From Euborellia annulipes (lineage: Eukaryota > Arthropoda > Insecta > Dermaptera > Anisolabididae), in assembly GCA_023213315.1 (NCBI GenBank), contig JAKCPI010016465.1:30072-94071 (forward strand): a stretch of DNA of 64,000 nt. The letters are read 5' to 3'. Below, in pieces: positions 44,473 through 55,272 of this stretch. Within the stretch, counting starts at the first letter, position 1. Each line of letters starts with the position of its first letter. Both the position numbers and the translations under genes were made by a program. Below the pieces are notes generated by a model. It was given only the letters and a program-made list of their open reading frames with translations, searched no databases and had not been told where the DNA came from.

Positions 44473-45550
44473 TTAACCTGTGTGGGATCGCATATGAAAA
44501 ATTAGAATAGGTTTTCTAGAAAACTGTTTATTGCACTGATTACATTTAAAGGGTTTTTCACCTGTGTGGGTTCGCAGATGATCAGTGATATAAGATTTTC
44601 TAGAAAACTGTTTATTGCACTGATTACATTTAAAGGGTTTTTCACCTGTGTGAATTCGCAGATGAACAGTGAGATGAGATTTTGTAGAAAACTGTTTATT
44701 GCATTGATTACATATTAAGGGTTTTTCACCTGTGTGAATTCGCATATGAACAGTGAGATTAAATTTTCTAGAAAACCGTTTATTGCACTGATCACATTGG
44801 AAGGGTTTTTCACCTGTGTGAATTCGCAGATGAACAGGGGGGTATGGTGTTTAGTGAGATCAGATTTTGTAGAAAACAGTTTATTGCACTGATCACATTG
44901 GAAGGGTTTTTCACCTGTGTGTATTCGCATATGAACAGTGAGAAGATATTTTGAAGAAAACTGTTTATTGCACTGAATGCATTTAAAGGGTTTTTCACCT
45001 GTATGTACCCTCATATGCCCAAGAAGAACAGATTTTGTAGAAAACTGTTTATTGCACTGATTGCATTTGAAGGGTTTTTCACCTGTGTGAGTTCGCAGAT
45101 GAACAGTGAGATGAGATTTTGAAGAAAACTGTTTATTGCACTGAATGCATTTAAAGGGTTTTTCACCTGTGTGGGTTCGCAGATGAACAGTGAGATCAGA
45201 TTTTGTAGATAACTGTTTATTGCACTGATTACATTGGAAGGGTTTTTCACCTGTGTGTATTCGCAGATGAACAGTGAGATAAGATTTTGAAGAAAACTGT
45301 TTATTGCACTGAATGCATTTGAAGGGTTTTTCGCCTGTGTGGGTCTTTAAATGTTCTTTTAGTTGTGAGGGATAAGAAAAGTGTTTATCACAATGATCAC
45401 ATAGGATTATTTTCTTTGTTCTGCATTCTTTGCTTTTAAGTAGATCTTCTCTTTTCATTCTCTTTTTGCTTTTCAAAGAGACATTCTGATGATATTTCTT
45501 GTATTTAAATTTCTTTTCTCGGTCGTTTGTCATCAAATGGGAAGATTTCT
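44473..45550 (-). pseudogene. C2H2 zinc-finger gene C, exon 3 (11 fingers, frameshifted)
   Basis: The acceptor TTTTTTTTTTAG precedes AGAAATC at 45550. The linker (DREKKFKYKKYHQ, KSKKRMKREDLLKS) and fingers 1-7 are in one frame. In finger 7, after SDLTKH, 17 extra bases (about 44836-44852, GGGGGGTATGGTG within) shift the frame, and the protein would end at 44715 after unrelated residues. Fingers 8-11 are intact in the next frame and end HMRSHTG TAA, like gene A. Contact residues are YSQE, SSYV, TSDV, SSHV, TSVG, SYLV, TSDK, then RFNV, TSHV, RSYD, RPIF. It could be a young pseudogene, a truncated 6-7-finger allele, or an assembly error. Confidence 0.82.
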
Positions 45551-45834
45551 CTAAAAAAAAAAAAAAAAAATTACAAGAATAAATGATTTGAAATTTCCCT
45601 GATAATTTTAAGATTTTTAAGATTTTCCAGGTCTGTAGCCACCCTGATCTCCCAAACCATAAAACATAGAGAGCCCTGGTTGTGCAGCATTGTTAACCAT
45701 GAATGGTGGAACTTAAAGGTAGTGTGTTCAAACGATACGCTTCTTGTTGCGCCAGTAATTATTGATAGAACTTGGACATTTTCGATTGGGGATAACTTTA
45801 TTTTTTCAAATGGAACCACATAGACCTATATGTT

Positions 45835-46250
45835 TTTATTGTTTTTTTTGGAATGGGTGCATAAGGTCCGAAGACCTATCATGACCAATGGTCACATGCA
45901 GCCAGGAAGAAAATAAAAACAAAAGGAGAAGCATAAAGGGGAAACTCAACTGCGGGAACTGAGAAGATGCCTGTTGAGGTTAGACTTGGAAGTGTGAAGA
46001 TTTGTAAGTTTTGTGGAAGATAGACGCAGGGAGCTTGTTCCAATCACGGGAACAAAGGAAGAATGGAATTGACTAGTTCTGTTAGTTAGTTAGTGATCTG
46101 AACAGCATAGGGATGCTGGGACGATGCCTTCCTTGTCCTTGTTCCGTGCATATGTTGCAATGAGGGGGATAATTGATTTTAATTCGGCAGAGCATTGTCT
46201 ATGATAATACCTGTAGAAGAGAGAGCGCAGACACGCTTCTTCTACGAATC
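45835..46250 (-). pseudogene. LINE 3' end (C-terminal RT remnant)
   Basis: Minus-strand reading gives RFVEEACLRSLFYRYYHRQC, SAELKSIIPLIATYARNK and, after frame breaks, RDWNKLPASIFHKTYKS. The R-D-W-N-x-L-P motif is typical of the extreme C-terminus of CR1/Jockey-type LINE proteins. An AACAATAAAAA tail follows. It is duplicated at 56750-57180. Confidence 0.65.
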
Positions 46251-46309
46251 TTTCAACTCGAGACTATTATTGTTGTAAATAAGGGGAGAGAAAATTCTAT
46301 TTTTACTTT

Positions 46310-46640
46310 CTCTTACCCTATATATGAAATATATAGAGAGAGAAAGTATTGCGATCATGTCAAAAAATCGATGTCGAGATTTTGATGGATATCCACGTTT
46401 TGAGGTCCCCTGAATCCAAAAAGTAGGTTTCGTGACATGGTCTGTCTGTCTGTCTTGTGTGTCTGTGAACAAAATATCTCAAGAACGAAAAGAGTTATGA
46501 GGTTGAAATTTTATATATAAGTAAGGCACCCCCCTGGGATGTGACACGAAGCTTTTGAACAAAAAGAGCACTTGTACTTTACTGATGTACATTTTCAGTT
46601 TTTTTTTTCGTTTTTCTCAAAATTCGCTCCAAGGGTAACC
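46310..46640 (+). repeat. Repeat family A copy inside unit 1
   Basis: TCTCTTACCCTATATATG, GTCGAGATTTTGATGGATAT, a (TGTC)n tract and GACACGAAGCTTTTGAAC. The corresponding copy in unit 2 is 57225-57550, longer by a short stretch (AATCGGCCT). Confidence 0.75.
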
Positions 46641-46731
46641 TAAATGGATTTTCATGGTACCTATCGCATCAAATTTAACCATTTTCGGAAATAAAAATTG
46701 ATAAAATAAAAAAAAAAAAAAAAAGATTTAC

Positions 46732-46860
46732 CTTTTTTATATCCAAATTTAATTTTAGTCAAACAATTTATTTTTTTTTCTAAACATTTTTTGCTATGTT
46801 TATGGAGAAAAAATAAATTAATGAAATTCGTTCGACAAATAACGCACATGAAGACAGGAC
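46732..46860 (-). CDS. C2H2 zinc-finger gene C, exon 2 (C2HC finger)
   Basis: 129 nt, two codons shorter than in A and B. It encodes GPVFMCVICRTNFINLFF, LHKHSKKC and IKFGYKK. Borders TGCAG|GTCC and AAAG|GTAAAT are intact and the phase (1/1) is kept. Reading frame open. Confidence 0.78.
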
Positions 46861-47572
46861 CTGCAAAAAGAAAAAGAAATCTATTTATTATTTAGAAAGA
46901 AAGAATGCCTGAATTGAATTAAAAGTTCCTTGATAGATGTGCTGACACAGAGTGTTTTCTGGATCGGGGACGTGGACGTCTCGAAAAAAAAAAAAATCTT
47001 TTTATCTCTATTTTGCAGGTTTTTTTCCCTCAAACTACCTAAAATATTTACCTTTTGGATAACATATAATCATTTTAAATGTTGTCCAATTAATTTATTT
47101 CTTAGATCTTGACAAAACGGGAATAGAATAAGCAAAATCCGTTCTTGTCCCTGTTCAAAGTCTCAATATCAATTGAGATAATGAATTCTTATGTTAATAA
47201 TTGAAAAATATTTCTCTTTTGTCATAAATCATCAACTTTCTTTGGTTTTTGCTTAATCCTTGTAGATTCGCTTAATTTCTGTTTCAATTTCTTCATTCTC
47301 TTTTTTGTTTTCATACAATTCTAATTATTGCGAATTTCATTATTAATTGAACTTTCAACTCTTGTTTTTTTGACTGTTATCATTTTCAATATATTTTCTT
47401 TATTTAGGTGCTCAAATAAATAATTTATTCCGTATAATATAGACATTGAATAGATATGACATTTATTGTTTTTTGGAAGAGCAAGGGAAAAAATAAATAA
47501 GAGTAGAGGGGAGAGAATCAGATATTTTAAATTTATATGCTGAATCGGACTAATTAAGTTGACTATTTCAGC

Positions 47573-47703
47573 TTCTTTCGTCAATGACTATCGAAACTAA
47601 TCTTCGTACAAGGCAGTTGACCATCAATAATATAACTTAAAAATTAAAACTTTGTTTTTATTGATTCATGGACCTAACATCAGTCATTGACGAAAGAAGT
47701 TGA
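47573..47703. repeat. Small inverted-repeat element (CTTCTTTCGTCAATGACT)
   Basis: Perfect 18-bp terminal inverted repeats enclose about 90 bp. It is duplicated at 58498-58628. It lies in intron 1 of zinc-finger genes C and D. Confidence 0.65.
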
Positions 47704-47839
47704 AAAGAAGCTGTTTAGATATTTTAAATATATTAATAATTATCTTTTTAAATAAATAAAAGAATAAATATAATGACATGTGTATAAATGAATGAAAATA
47801 AAGAAAGAAATCAAAATGGCATTTGAAGGTTATACGTAC

Positions 47840-47912
47840 CAATATGAATGGGATATTTAACCTCTTCTTCGTCGTCAGAAATGTTCAATTCTTCTTTAAT
47901 ATTAGTCATCAT
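47840..47912 (-). CDS. C2H2 zinc-finger gene C, exon 1
   Basis: 73 nt, ATGATGACTAATATTAAAG to CATATTG|GTACGT (a stronger donor than in the paralogs). The peptide begins MMTNIKEELNISDDE and ends EEVKYPIHI, with the IKEE motif. Upstream in the same frame a stop occurs, which fixes the MM start for the family. Confidence 0.78.
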
Positions 47913-48689
47913 TTTAATCTCTCTTGATTTTATTTCAATATTCAGAGGAAATATTTAAATTAAATGAGAAAATCAGGAGAAAATATAACAGCTAATCTCT
48001 AGCATAGATTCGCAGGAAACTAGGCCACCAGAGAGCGCTGGCGTGCTTCATTCGTGATTCTTTCGTTCTCCCCATTTGGGATTCGTTCTTATTATTTTAT
48101 TTTTAAATCGCCATATTTGAAAACAATCTCCGGGCCTTCCCTGCTTCCCTGTTCAAGATAGTTTTCTTTTAGTTTTTCTTACATCCTTCTTTTTGCCATT
48201 TTTGCTCTCCAGTTTCCTTATTTGTGGCTTTTTTTCTTTTTAAGGTAAGAATCTTTTTTTTTTAAACAACTTGCAGCAAGTTTTAACCGTTTTTAACCAT
48301 TGCAAATTGGTATTTGCTTCAAGATTTGATATTGGTGTGGATGGTGCTGATCCGAGGTGAAGATTTTGTTAAATCTATTTGCATAATTTATCACGAATGT
48401 GTTTATTAAAGCTTTTTTGGTTTGAAATATTATTATTAGGTGAATTTTTAATTATAGGGCATATTTTTCTTATTAAATATTTATTAATATTATAAATACT
48501 GTACAACGTTTCGACTGCTTATTCTGCAGCCGTTATCAAGTACTGTGCACCTGTTCCGGTCAAGTGAACTAACCGTCATGTTCGTTACGTGCCTTTTTAT
48601 ATACATAAAATCTATTTGCATAATTGACAGAATAGGTTTTGAACATAACCTCATATTTTCAAAATATATCTAATTAAATTATTTAAAAT

Positions 48690-49570
48690 ACTTACTTAGT
48701 GTTTTCATTTCTAGCTGGCCGTGGTGATTTTCTGTCCTCTGTCGTCGGCGTCTGTGGGTTCGGGTTTTAGATGCCAATCAGGTGTTGCTGTCGCCCTCCG
48801 GGATGACCGTTGTCGTCGCTGGTTTGCTGCCCGTTGGCGAGGGAGGGAGCTTTAGGGATTTCAAAGCGACGGGTCCCGGAATTGTGTAATGATTGTTGGT
48901 ATAGAGTGTGATTGTTGCAAATGTTATAATTTATTCCCTTGGAGAATATGTTTTATTAACTTGTATTTTTATCATAAAAATATTTATATTTATATTGATT
49001 TTTCTAAGATTCAAATCAAAACTGAATTATAATTCCCATCTGTTTTAATTAAGTGCCGCTACATTGGTGACCCCGAGAATTATGGCAGAAGTGAAGAAAT
49101 ATCACGAGTCTCGGTTAAAGTTCCTGCATTTTGGAAGCCTAATTCTCAGCTTTGGTTTCTCCAAATGGAATCGCAATTCTTCACAGCTGGTATAACTCAA
49201 GATGAAACCATATTTCATACTGTAGTGGCAGCAATAGACAGTAACGTTCTTCAACAAGTTTCAGATGTCATTTTAAACCCTCCTTTAGCAGATAAATATT
49301 CTTCACTCAAAAAGCGATTAATAGAGAGTTTTTCTGAATATGAAGATAGTCGTCTTCGTAAATTGTAGAATGATATGTCATTGGGGGACAAGAAGCCATC
49401 ATTCTTGCTTCGTGAGATGAAAGAACTTGCTTCAACAAAATTTACCGATGATGTTCTCAAGTCTTTGTGGCTGCAGCGTCTTGCTAAACAGGTTCAAATG
49501 GTCCTCTCTTCTAGTTCAGAGGATCTTCAGAAGCTGGCTATCTTAGCTGAATAGATTCATGAAATTGCTC
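48690..49570 (+). pseudogene. Gypsy-like LTR end, priming site and gag remnant
   Basis: 48700-49060 is GC-richer and may be LTR or leader. TGGTGACCCCGAGAAT at 49064 looks like an LTR-retroelement primer-binding region. 49083-49560 reads as gag: ESQFFTAGITQDETIFH, NPPLADKYSSLKKRLIESF and then, past a stop, LGDKKPSFLLREMKEL with ASTKFTDDVLKSLWLQRL. Stops at 49366 and 49551 and an early shift show decay. It abuts an oppositely oriented pol fragment. Confidence 0.7.
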
Positions 49571-49638
49571 AGTAGTATGTGCCGCAAGTTCATCTGAACG
49601 TTTTAATAATTTTCAAAGCTTTTCCTAACTTCAATACC

Positions 49639-50520
49639 CTACCTCCATTCGCTATCTTTCTTGAATAGTTCGTATAACGGAGTGCATTTACTAGCTAGGT
49701 GGGGTATAAATTTAGAATAATGATTCACCATTCCTAAAAATGAACGTAATTCTTTTAAATCTCTAGGCTCTGGCATTTCTAGAATTGGTTTAATCTTACT
49801 TGGTGAAGGACGGACTCGTTCTTTGTCTACAATAAATCGGAGATACTCGATAGAATCTTTAAAAAATGAACACTTTTTAAAATTTAACCTGAACCCAAAT
49901 TCTTGCACTTTATCTAATACTTTATGCAAATGCCTTAGATGCTCTTCATCGTTTTTCCCTGTCACTACAATATCATCTAAATAAGACATCGTACCCTCAT
50001 AATCTGCTAGCATTTGGTCCATTATTTGCTGAAATATACTAGGCGCAGAGGCTATCCCAAAAGGAAGCCTATTATTCTGAAACAATCCTTTGTGTGTGTT
50101 AATCACTAGCTCTTTGCTTTCCTCATCTATTTCCACCTGAAAGTAAGCATCGGATAAGTCAATTTTAGAAAATTTTTGACCCTCATTAAAAGAAGCGAAT
50201 AATTCTTTAAAATTAGACAAGGGATACTTGTGAATATCTAATGCATCGTTTAATCCAGTACTAAAATCAGCACACACTCTCCCAGCTCCTCCTGGTTACT
50301 ACTACAATAGGAGCTGCCCACTTTGAATAATCAATCATTTCTAATACTCCCATAGTAACTAACCTATCTATTTCAGCACTAACTAAATTTTTATTTGCGA
50401 ATGAAACCACGCGTGCTTTGCACAATTTTGGATTGGCATCTCTCCTTAAATATAGATGAACTTTTATTTTATTGCATGTTTCTAAACCTTCTTTAAAAAA
50501 GATTAGAATATTTAACTTTA
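49639..50520 (-). pseudogene. Gypsy-like reverse transcriptase fragment
   Basis: Minus strand: an open stretch of 212 codons with ASFNEGQKFSKIDLSDAY, LPFGIASAPSIFQQIMD, the catalytic box YLDDIVVTG, then KKCSFFKDSIEYLRF and ELRSFLGMVNHYSKFIP. These are RT motifs of Ty3/Gypsy elements. The first part (ARVVSFANKNLVSAEIDRL, KWAAPIVVV) lies in 50278-50500 in a shifted frame. RNase H and integrase are absent, so the copy is inactive. Confidence 0.88.
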
Positions 50521-50704
50521 ATAATATCTTTGTTTAGTAAAATCGCATTACAAATATATAAATTTTCCCTGGCTCTAACATTCTTTGCATTTCTTAATAA
50601 AGATGTAAGGTTTAATCCTAAAAACCAATCTCTGCCTAACAGATTACTTCCGGGCCCATTGGATACTAATATTCTAAAATCAGCCTTTTTTCCCCAGACA
50701 TTCA

Positions 50705-50893
50705 GCTCTTACTATTGGATACCAGATGGCTTAAATAGAAATGCCTGAACCCACAATAGATTAATATATATTACAACGGTTATCGTCAAAGTCTTATATG
50801 GCCTAAGTTGCCGAAAAGACTGTGTGAATGTGTGTGTGAGTGTGAGTGTGAATGAGAAAAAAGTGTGAATGTTTAAAAAAAAAAAAAAAAGCT
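50705..50893 (+). mobile_element. SINE family S1, 5' truncated
   Basis: TTGGATACCAGATGGCTTAA, ATGCCTGAACCC, GGCCTAAGTTGCCGAAAAGA, a (TG)n stretch and a poly(A) tail. Confidence 0.75.
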
Positions 50894-51311
50894 TACTATT
50901 CTTTGACTTAATATCTTTATACCATGTCCGAAAAGCTTGGAATCGGTCCCTGATACTCTTTAATAGAGTCTAAAACATAATCTATTCTAAGTCCTCTCCT
51001 ACTTCCTTTTCTTTTTCCTCCTCTGTACTTTTAATTCCCATTGACGATCTAGAAGCCCTGCTAAATGTCCCTTTGTTACATTTATTAAGATACTATTTCT
51101 AAAATAACAATAGCTCTAAAAGATTGGCCCTCCAAAGAAAACATTTAAATCATTAAAATTTTTATTACTACTATACCCTGCCGGTTTCTTTTTATTTATT
51201 GCTTGTTATTATCAACCTTATTTTCTGAATATTATTGATGATAAAGAGATTCCTCATTGTGAATGTTAAAAATTATTTGTTGGCATAAAGAATACTTAAA
51301 TAAGGAGAAAG

Positions 51312-51520
51312 AAGCCCATGGGGCTTGGAGTAGTTGGTAGCGTGTCTACCTTCTATACCGAACGTCGCGGGTTCGGACCCCAGGCAATCCGATAATTTTA
51401 TTTAAGGCATTTGGATACCAAATGACTTAAATAAAAATGCCTGGACCCCAATATGTATAATACTCATTAACGGATATCGTTCAAAGTCTTAAATGGCCTA
51501 AGTTGCCGACACAGATCATA
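51312..51520 (+). mobile_element. SINE family S1, complete head
   Basis: The tRNA-like head runs GGGGCTTGGAGTAGTTGGTA (A-box region) to GCGGGTTCGGACCCC (B box). The body has TTTGGATACCAAATGACTTA and AAAATGCCTGGACCCC; the tail starts GGCCTAAGTTGCCGACAC. It is the best reference copy in this window. Confidence 0.82.
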
Positions 51521-51535
51521 CATATATCAAGATTG

Positions 51536-52563
51536 GACAGCTCCATGTTAAAAGTTGTCCGCAAGTTTTTACGCCCTCTTACAGAAGTTTCTGCGAACTA
51601 ACTTTGCGCGCAAAAATTAAACATAAATTTTGTGTCAAATTAACGCTCTCTATGGCCGCAGTTCCAACTAAACAGTAAGCGGTGGAAAAAAAAAAACTCA
51701 CCCAGATGGGTTTTGAACTCAAGCTCGTTCGAATTCGTTGTTTGCAAATTCTACTATTTTACTCTCGCGTACACTTGTTTTGTTATTTTCACATACCTTT
51801 TTAAGCTACTTAATTTGCGACTGTTAGGCCTACTTTTAATTTTTTTTTAAACGAAATCAAATTAAGGACAAATAGTGTCTCTAAATTTGTATCTCAAATA
51901 ACTTAGATATTTTAAAGAATTTTTCGACATGTTTTTTTTTTTTTTTTTTTTTTTTTTAATGAATGAAATTCATAAATTTTTTTTATGAATTATTTATTTA
52001 TTTAATTATTTTAATTTTTTTTTATTCGATTAAGTTTAAGGTCTTTTACGGCATAAGAGGCCATTTAGACCCCGTCTCTATATGATGCTAGATGTGAACC
52101 CTTGACCTTTGGTATCAGCAGTTAATACTCTACCTCTGAACCAATAATAATTTATTATAAATTGTAAAAAATTTATCTTTTGTAGGAAATCAAAATAAAT
52201 AACCCCATTTCTTTTCAGATAAGATTTTTGTAGGGCTTCTCTTGACAATGGATCGATTCTTTTCTGTGTTAAGAATATGGTCATATATAATATTGGTATT
52301 AAGAATAACACCAAGAAATATTATTTTAAAAAATGTTTATGAAAAATCTTATATATTGAAAAAGACCGTAACACAGATCATACAATCCTGAAATTAACTT
52401 TGCTTTTGAAAATGACAATCAAAACTCCCTGGCCTGGAGACAGCGAACAGAGCGACATCTATGGAGTAAATTTTGAACTATTTCAGACAGCCCAGTGGTG
52501 CTCTCTTGTTGTACCTTTGTGTAACTAAATAAAAACTTGCGGAAATTCTTCCCGTAGAGCTGT
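51536..52563. mobile_element. TIR element with TGGACAGCTC ends
   Basis: The left end TGGACAGCTCCATG...CCGCAAGTTTTTA and the right end (reverse complement TGGACAGCTCTACG...CCGCAAGTTTTTA) bracket about 1.03 kb, including a T27 run and an S2-like SINE on the minus strand (about 52030-52150). No transposase recognised. Confidence 0.6.
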
Positions 52564-52564
52564 C

Positions 52565-52815
52565 CACCCCCTGGTGTCTACCTTCTATACCGAACGTCGC
52601 GGGTTCGGACCCCAGGCAGTCGATAATTTTATTTAAGGCATTTGGATACCAAATGACTTAAATAAAAATGCCTGGACCCCAATATGTATAATACTCATTA
52701 ACGGATATCGTTAAAGTCTTAAATGGCCTAAGTTGCCGAGAAGACTGTGTGAGTGTGAGTGTGAACGAGAAAAAAGTGTGAATGTTTAAAAAAAAAAAAA
52801 AAAAAAAAAAAAGGA
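52565..52815 (+). mobile_element. SINE family S1, head partly lost
   Basis: It starts inside the tRNA-like part (GGTGTCTACCTTCTATACCG), keeps the B box GCGGGTTCGGACCCC, the body and the tail GTTGCCGAGAAGACTGTGTG, with an A28-plus tail. Confidence 0.78.
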
Positions 52816-53204
52816 GAAAGAAAATTTTAGGTATGTTAAAAAGAAATTTACAATTGTAAGATGAATTTTATTTGTTTAATTACAAGCTCTAGATTTTTGT
52901 AAAACACTTTCTATATACGAAAGAATGTAAAATAATATTATACATAATACTATTGTTTCCACTTTGACTAACCTGTTGATTGTAAAAAATTGTTCCACAG
53001 GCCTGACCTGACGATGGCCCCCTGTGGCCGAAACCAGAAGGTTAGCGCTTTTCACCAAAAAAATAAAGTCATCTTTATTGAATAATTGCCTAACACTTGC
53101 AATAGGAAATAAACTTCCTGTGTATATATATATTAATATATTCCTACATCTCCTGGATTCTATATAAAAGCATTAACACAACCCCGATAAAAAAAACATG
53201 AATG

Positions 53205-54510
53205 TGTAACTTATTTTGAGTCTTTGTATGAGGAGCGGCTCACCGGTGGGGTTCCATGAGCTTGACCAACCAATAAATATTAGAGAACTAAATCGGGCCC
53301 TAAAAGAAAGCTCCGGGGGTAGACCTTATCCCAAACGAATTTTTCAAATACCTCTCCCCAACGGGAAAAGAAATTTTACTAAAGTTCTTTAACAAAATAT
53401 TTGAATCCGAAAACATTCCTCCCACCTGGTCCAAAGCCGAATTAATACTTATTTACAAAAAAGGTGACCCAAATGACCCGGAGAATTATCGTGGTATCTC
53501 GTTGCTGAATAGCTTGGCTAAAGTTTTTACAAAGATCATCAACGAAAGAATAATATCATGGGCGGAAACAAACAATAAATTACCAGAGGAGCAATCGGGA
53601 TTCCGAAGAGGCAGAGGATGCTTTGATTTATTTATTCATTTTGAACTCTATTGTTAGCAGCTACATAAGTAAAGGGTTAAAATTATATTGCGCGTTCATC
53701 GACTTTAAAAAAACCTTAGACACAATTGAGCATAGTTTACTTTATAATATATTACATAGTATAGGTCTGAGTCCTAAAATTATTAAAATAGGGGCAGCAC
53801 GTTTGGAAATATTAAAATAACAAAAGGGGTTTTGCAGGGGGATTCGCTCAGTCCAAACCTATTTTCACTTTTCATTTCAGATTTCAACGAATTTTTAAGG
53901 GAAAGAAAGTTTTAAGGAATAGATCTGGACGGCAACAATAGTCATAAGATTTTGACAATGCCAGCAACGAGATTGCCGCGAGTTCTCTATGGCAAACTTT
54001 CCCAAGTCAGTATCTCCCACCCAAATAGGAAATATAACTGGATAGATCAACTTAAATTTTACTTGGACAGTTAAATAGGGAAAGCATTTGGGAAAGGCAA
54101 GGCTTACACTATCTGAAAATAAATATTACCCCCCTCACTGAATGAGCTTCTTTTTAAAGAAGACAGCACTAGAATAATAGAATAAAAATATGCCCCATTT
54201 TATCAAAGGGACTATCCTTTCGGTATCTACGTCAATCCACAAAGCCAGAATGGTCCAACAAGCGCGCCTGCCAAACACCCGGGTAATTTACTTCTATCAT
54301 GATGAATCCCGGTGAGCCCTGCCCGGTCTGCAACATAAGACTAGAGGAAACTCTTAGACATGTCATATGTGAGTGCCCCATATACAAGGGATTAGGCGAG
54401 CGATATTTACCCGAAGTAAGATTTGCTCGGGAAAGTATTGATCCCTACCGATGCCATTTCTACTGATAGGTTTTTCTTTTATAAGGCGGGAGTCCTGAAA
54501 CTCAGGGCTT
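53205..54510 (+). pseudogene. Jockey/CR1-type LINE ORF2 remnant
   Basis: The reading frames give TYFESLYEERLTGG, PGVDLIPNEFFKYLSP, SKAELILIYKKGDPND, PENYRGISLLNSLAKVF, LPEEQSGFRRGRG, then after a +1 shift LKLYCAFIDFKKTLDTIEHS and later KGVLQGDSLSPNLFSLFI. At 54300 a C-terminal C-x2-C...H-x-C motif follows (GEPCPVCNIRLEETLRHVIC). Order and motifs (GxSLLN, SGFR, AFIDF, LxQGxxLSP) are those of non-LTR RT. The catalytic YADD box was not found. Several shifts and stops; the 5' end is missing and an (AATA)n tail lies at 54870-54905. Confidence 0.82.
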
Positions 54511-55079
54511 TCTCGTTAAGCTATTAAATAAATTACTCGATAGAGAAAATAATAAAAGGTGGAGCTTGATATTTTTTTTAACCCCACCCGACTTGGAAAG
54601 CCCCCTTTGTAAAGTTCAAAAAAAAACCTACTTTTAGACTTCAAAAACAATGCTTCTATAACATACACCCCAACAAAATTGTTTTTTTGGATCCTCATTT
54701 TATGTAAGATGTCTTTTGACAACAAAATTTTATAAAAAAAGTTATTTTTTGGACAAATACGATAAAATAAACAAAATAAAATTAAAAAATCCTACTCGTT
54801 ATTGTAAATATCTTATATAAAAAAAAAATGTAACTCGGAACTCCTGTAATGGGCAAAAGCTCCCAAACAGTAAATAAATAAATAAATAATAATAATAAAT
54901 AAAAGCCACAGATGTGACAAGCGACAAATGGACTAACCTTTACCCTTAAATGTCAAATTTCAAACGGGCCTACTTGGCCCGGCCGTGTACGACCTGATCC
55001 CCTATTTTGGATCTGTGGAAAATGGACTCGGACAATCGATCTGCCGTGTATGCCTGCCTTAAACCTTAAGTTCCCTTGT

Positions 55080-55262
55080 TTTAAAACACTCCATCTTTCT
55101 ACTACGTGATGTCCCTTCCCGTTTATTCCCTGGTATGACCTTCGGTCATGGGACCGGAGTTCATTTTTTTTATACTACGGAACGAGATTTGACTGCGTTC
55201 AAATGTTGACGGACGTTCACTTTACCGACGTTTATAAGTTAACTTGACCAACCGTTATACTA
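55080..55262 (-). mobile_element. Family J end joined to GGGCCGATAG element end
   Basis: 55108-55131 is the reverse of the CAGGGAATAAACGGGAAGGG terminus. 55132-55262 is the right end of the GGGCCGATAG element, stopping exactly where the zinc-finger sequence of gene D begins. Confidence 0.65.
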
Positions 55263-55272
55263 TCGGCCCTAC

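Larger units (their letters stand above)
45571..48000. repeat. Segmental duplication, unit 1 (gene C introns)
   Basis: Nearly identical to 56494-60640 (minus its 1.7-kb insertion), covering the LINE fragment, a family A copy, exon 2, intron 1 and exon 1. Long blocks match base for base, for example 45600-46300 against 56523-57222, with only scattered single-base changes. Confidence 0.9.

Noticed and set aside
45571..45819. 82-codon minus-strand frame (VPFEKIKLSPIENVQV)
   Set aside because: It is repeated identically at 56494-56739 only because of the segmental duplication; it has no recognised domain and lies next to LINE and TIR sequence.
49165..49368. Independent small gene (67 codons)
   Set aside because: It continues past its stop as a gag-like sequence beside a primer-binding-like site, so it is treated as a retroelement remnant.
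51312..51395. Possible functional tRNA gene
   Set aside because: A and B boxes are present, but the sequence continues as a SINE body with poly(A)-ended relatives, and no full cloverleaf forms.
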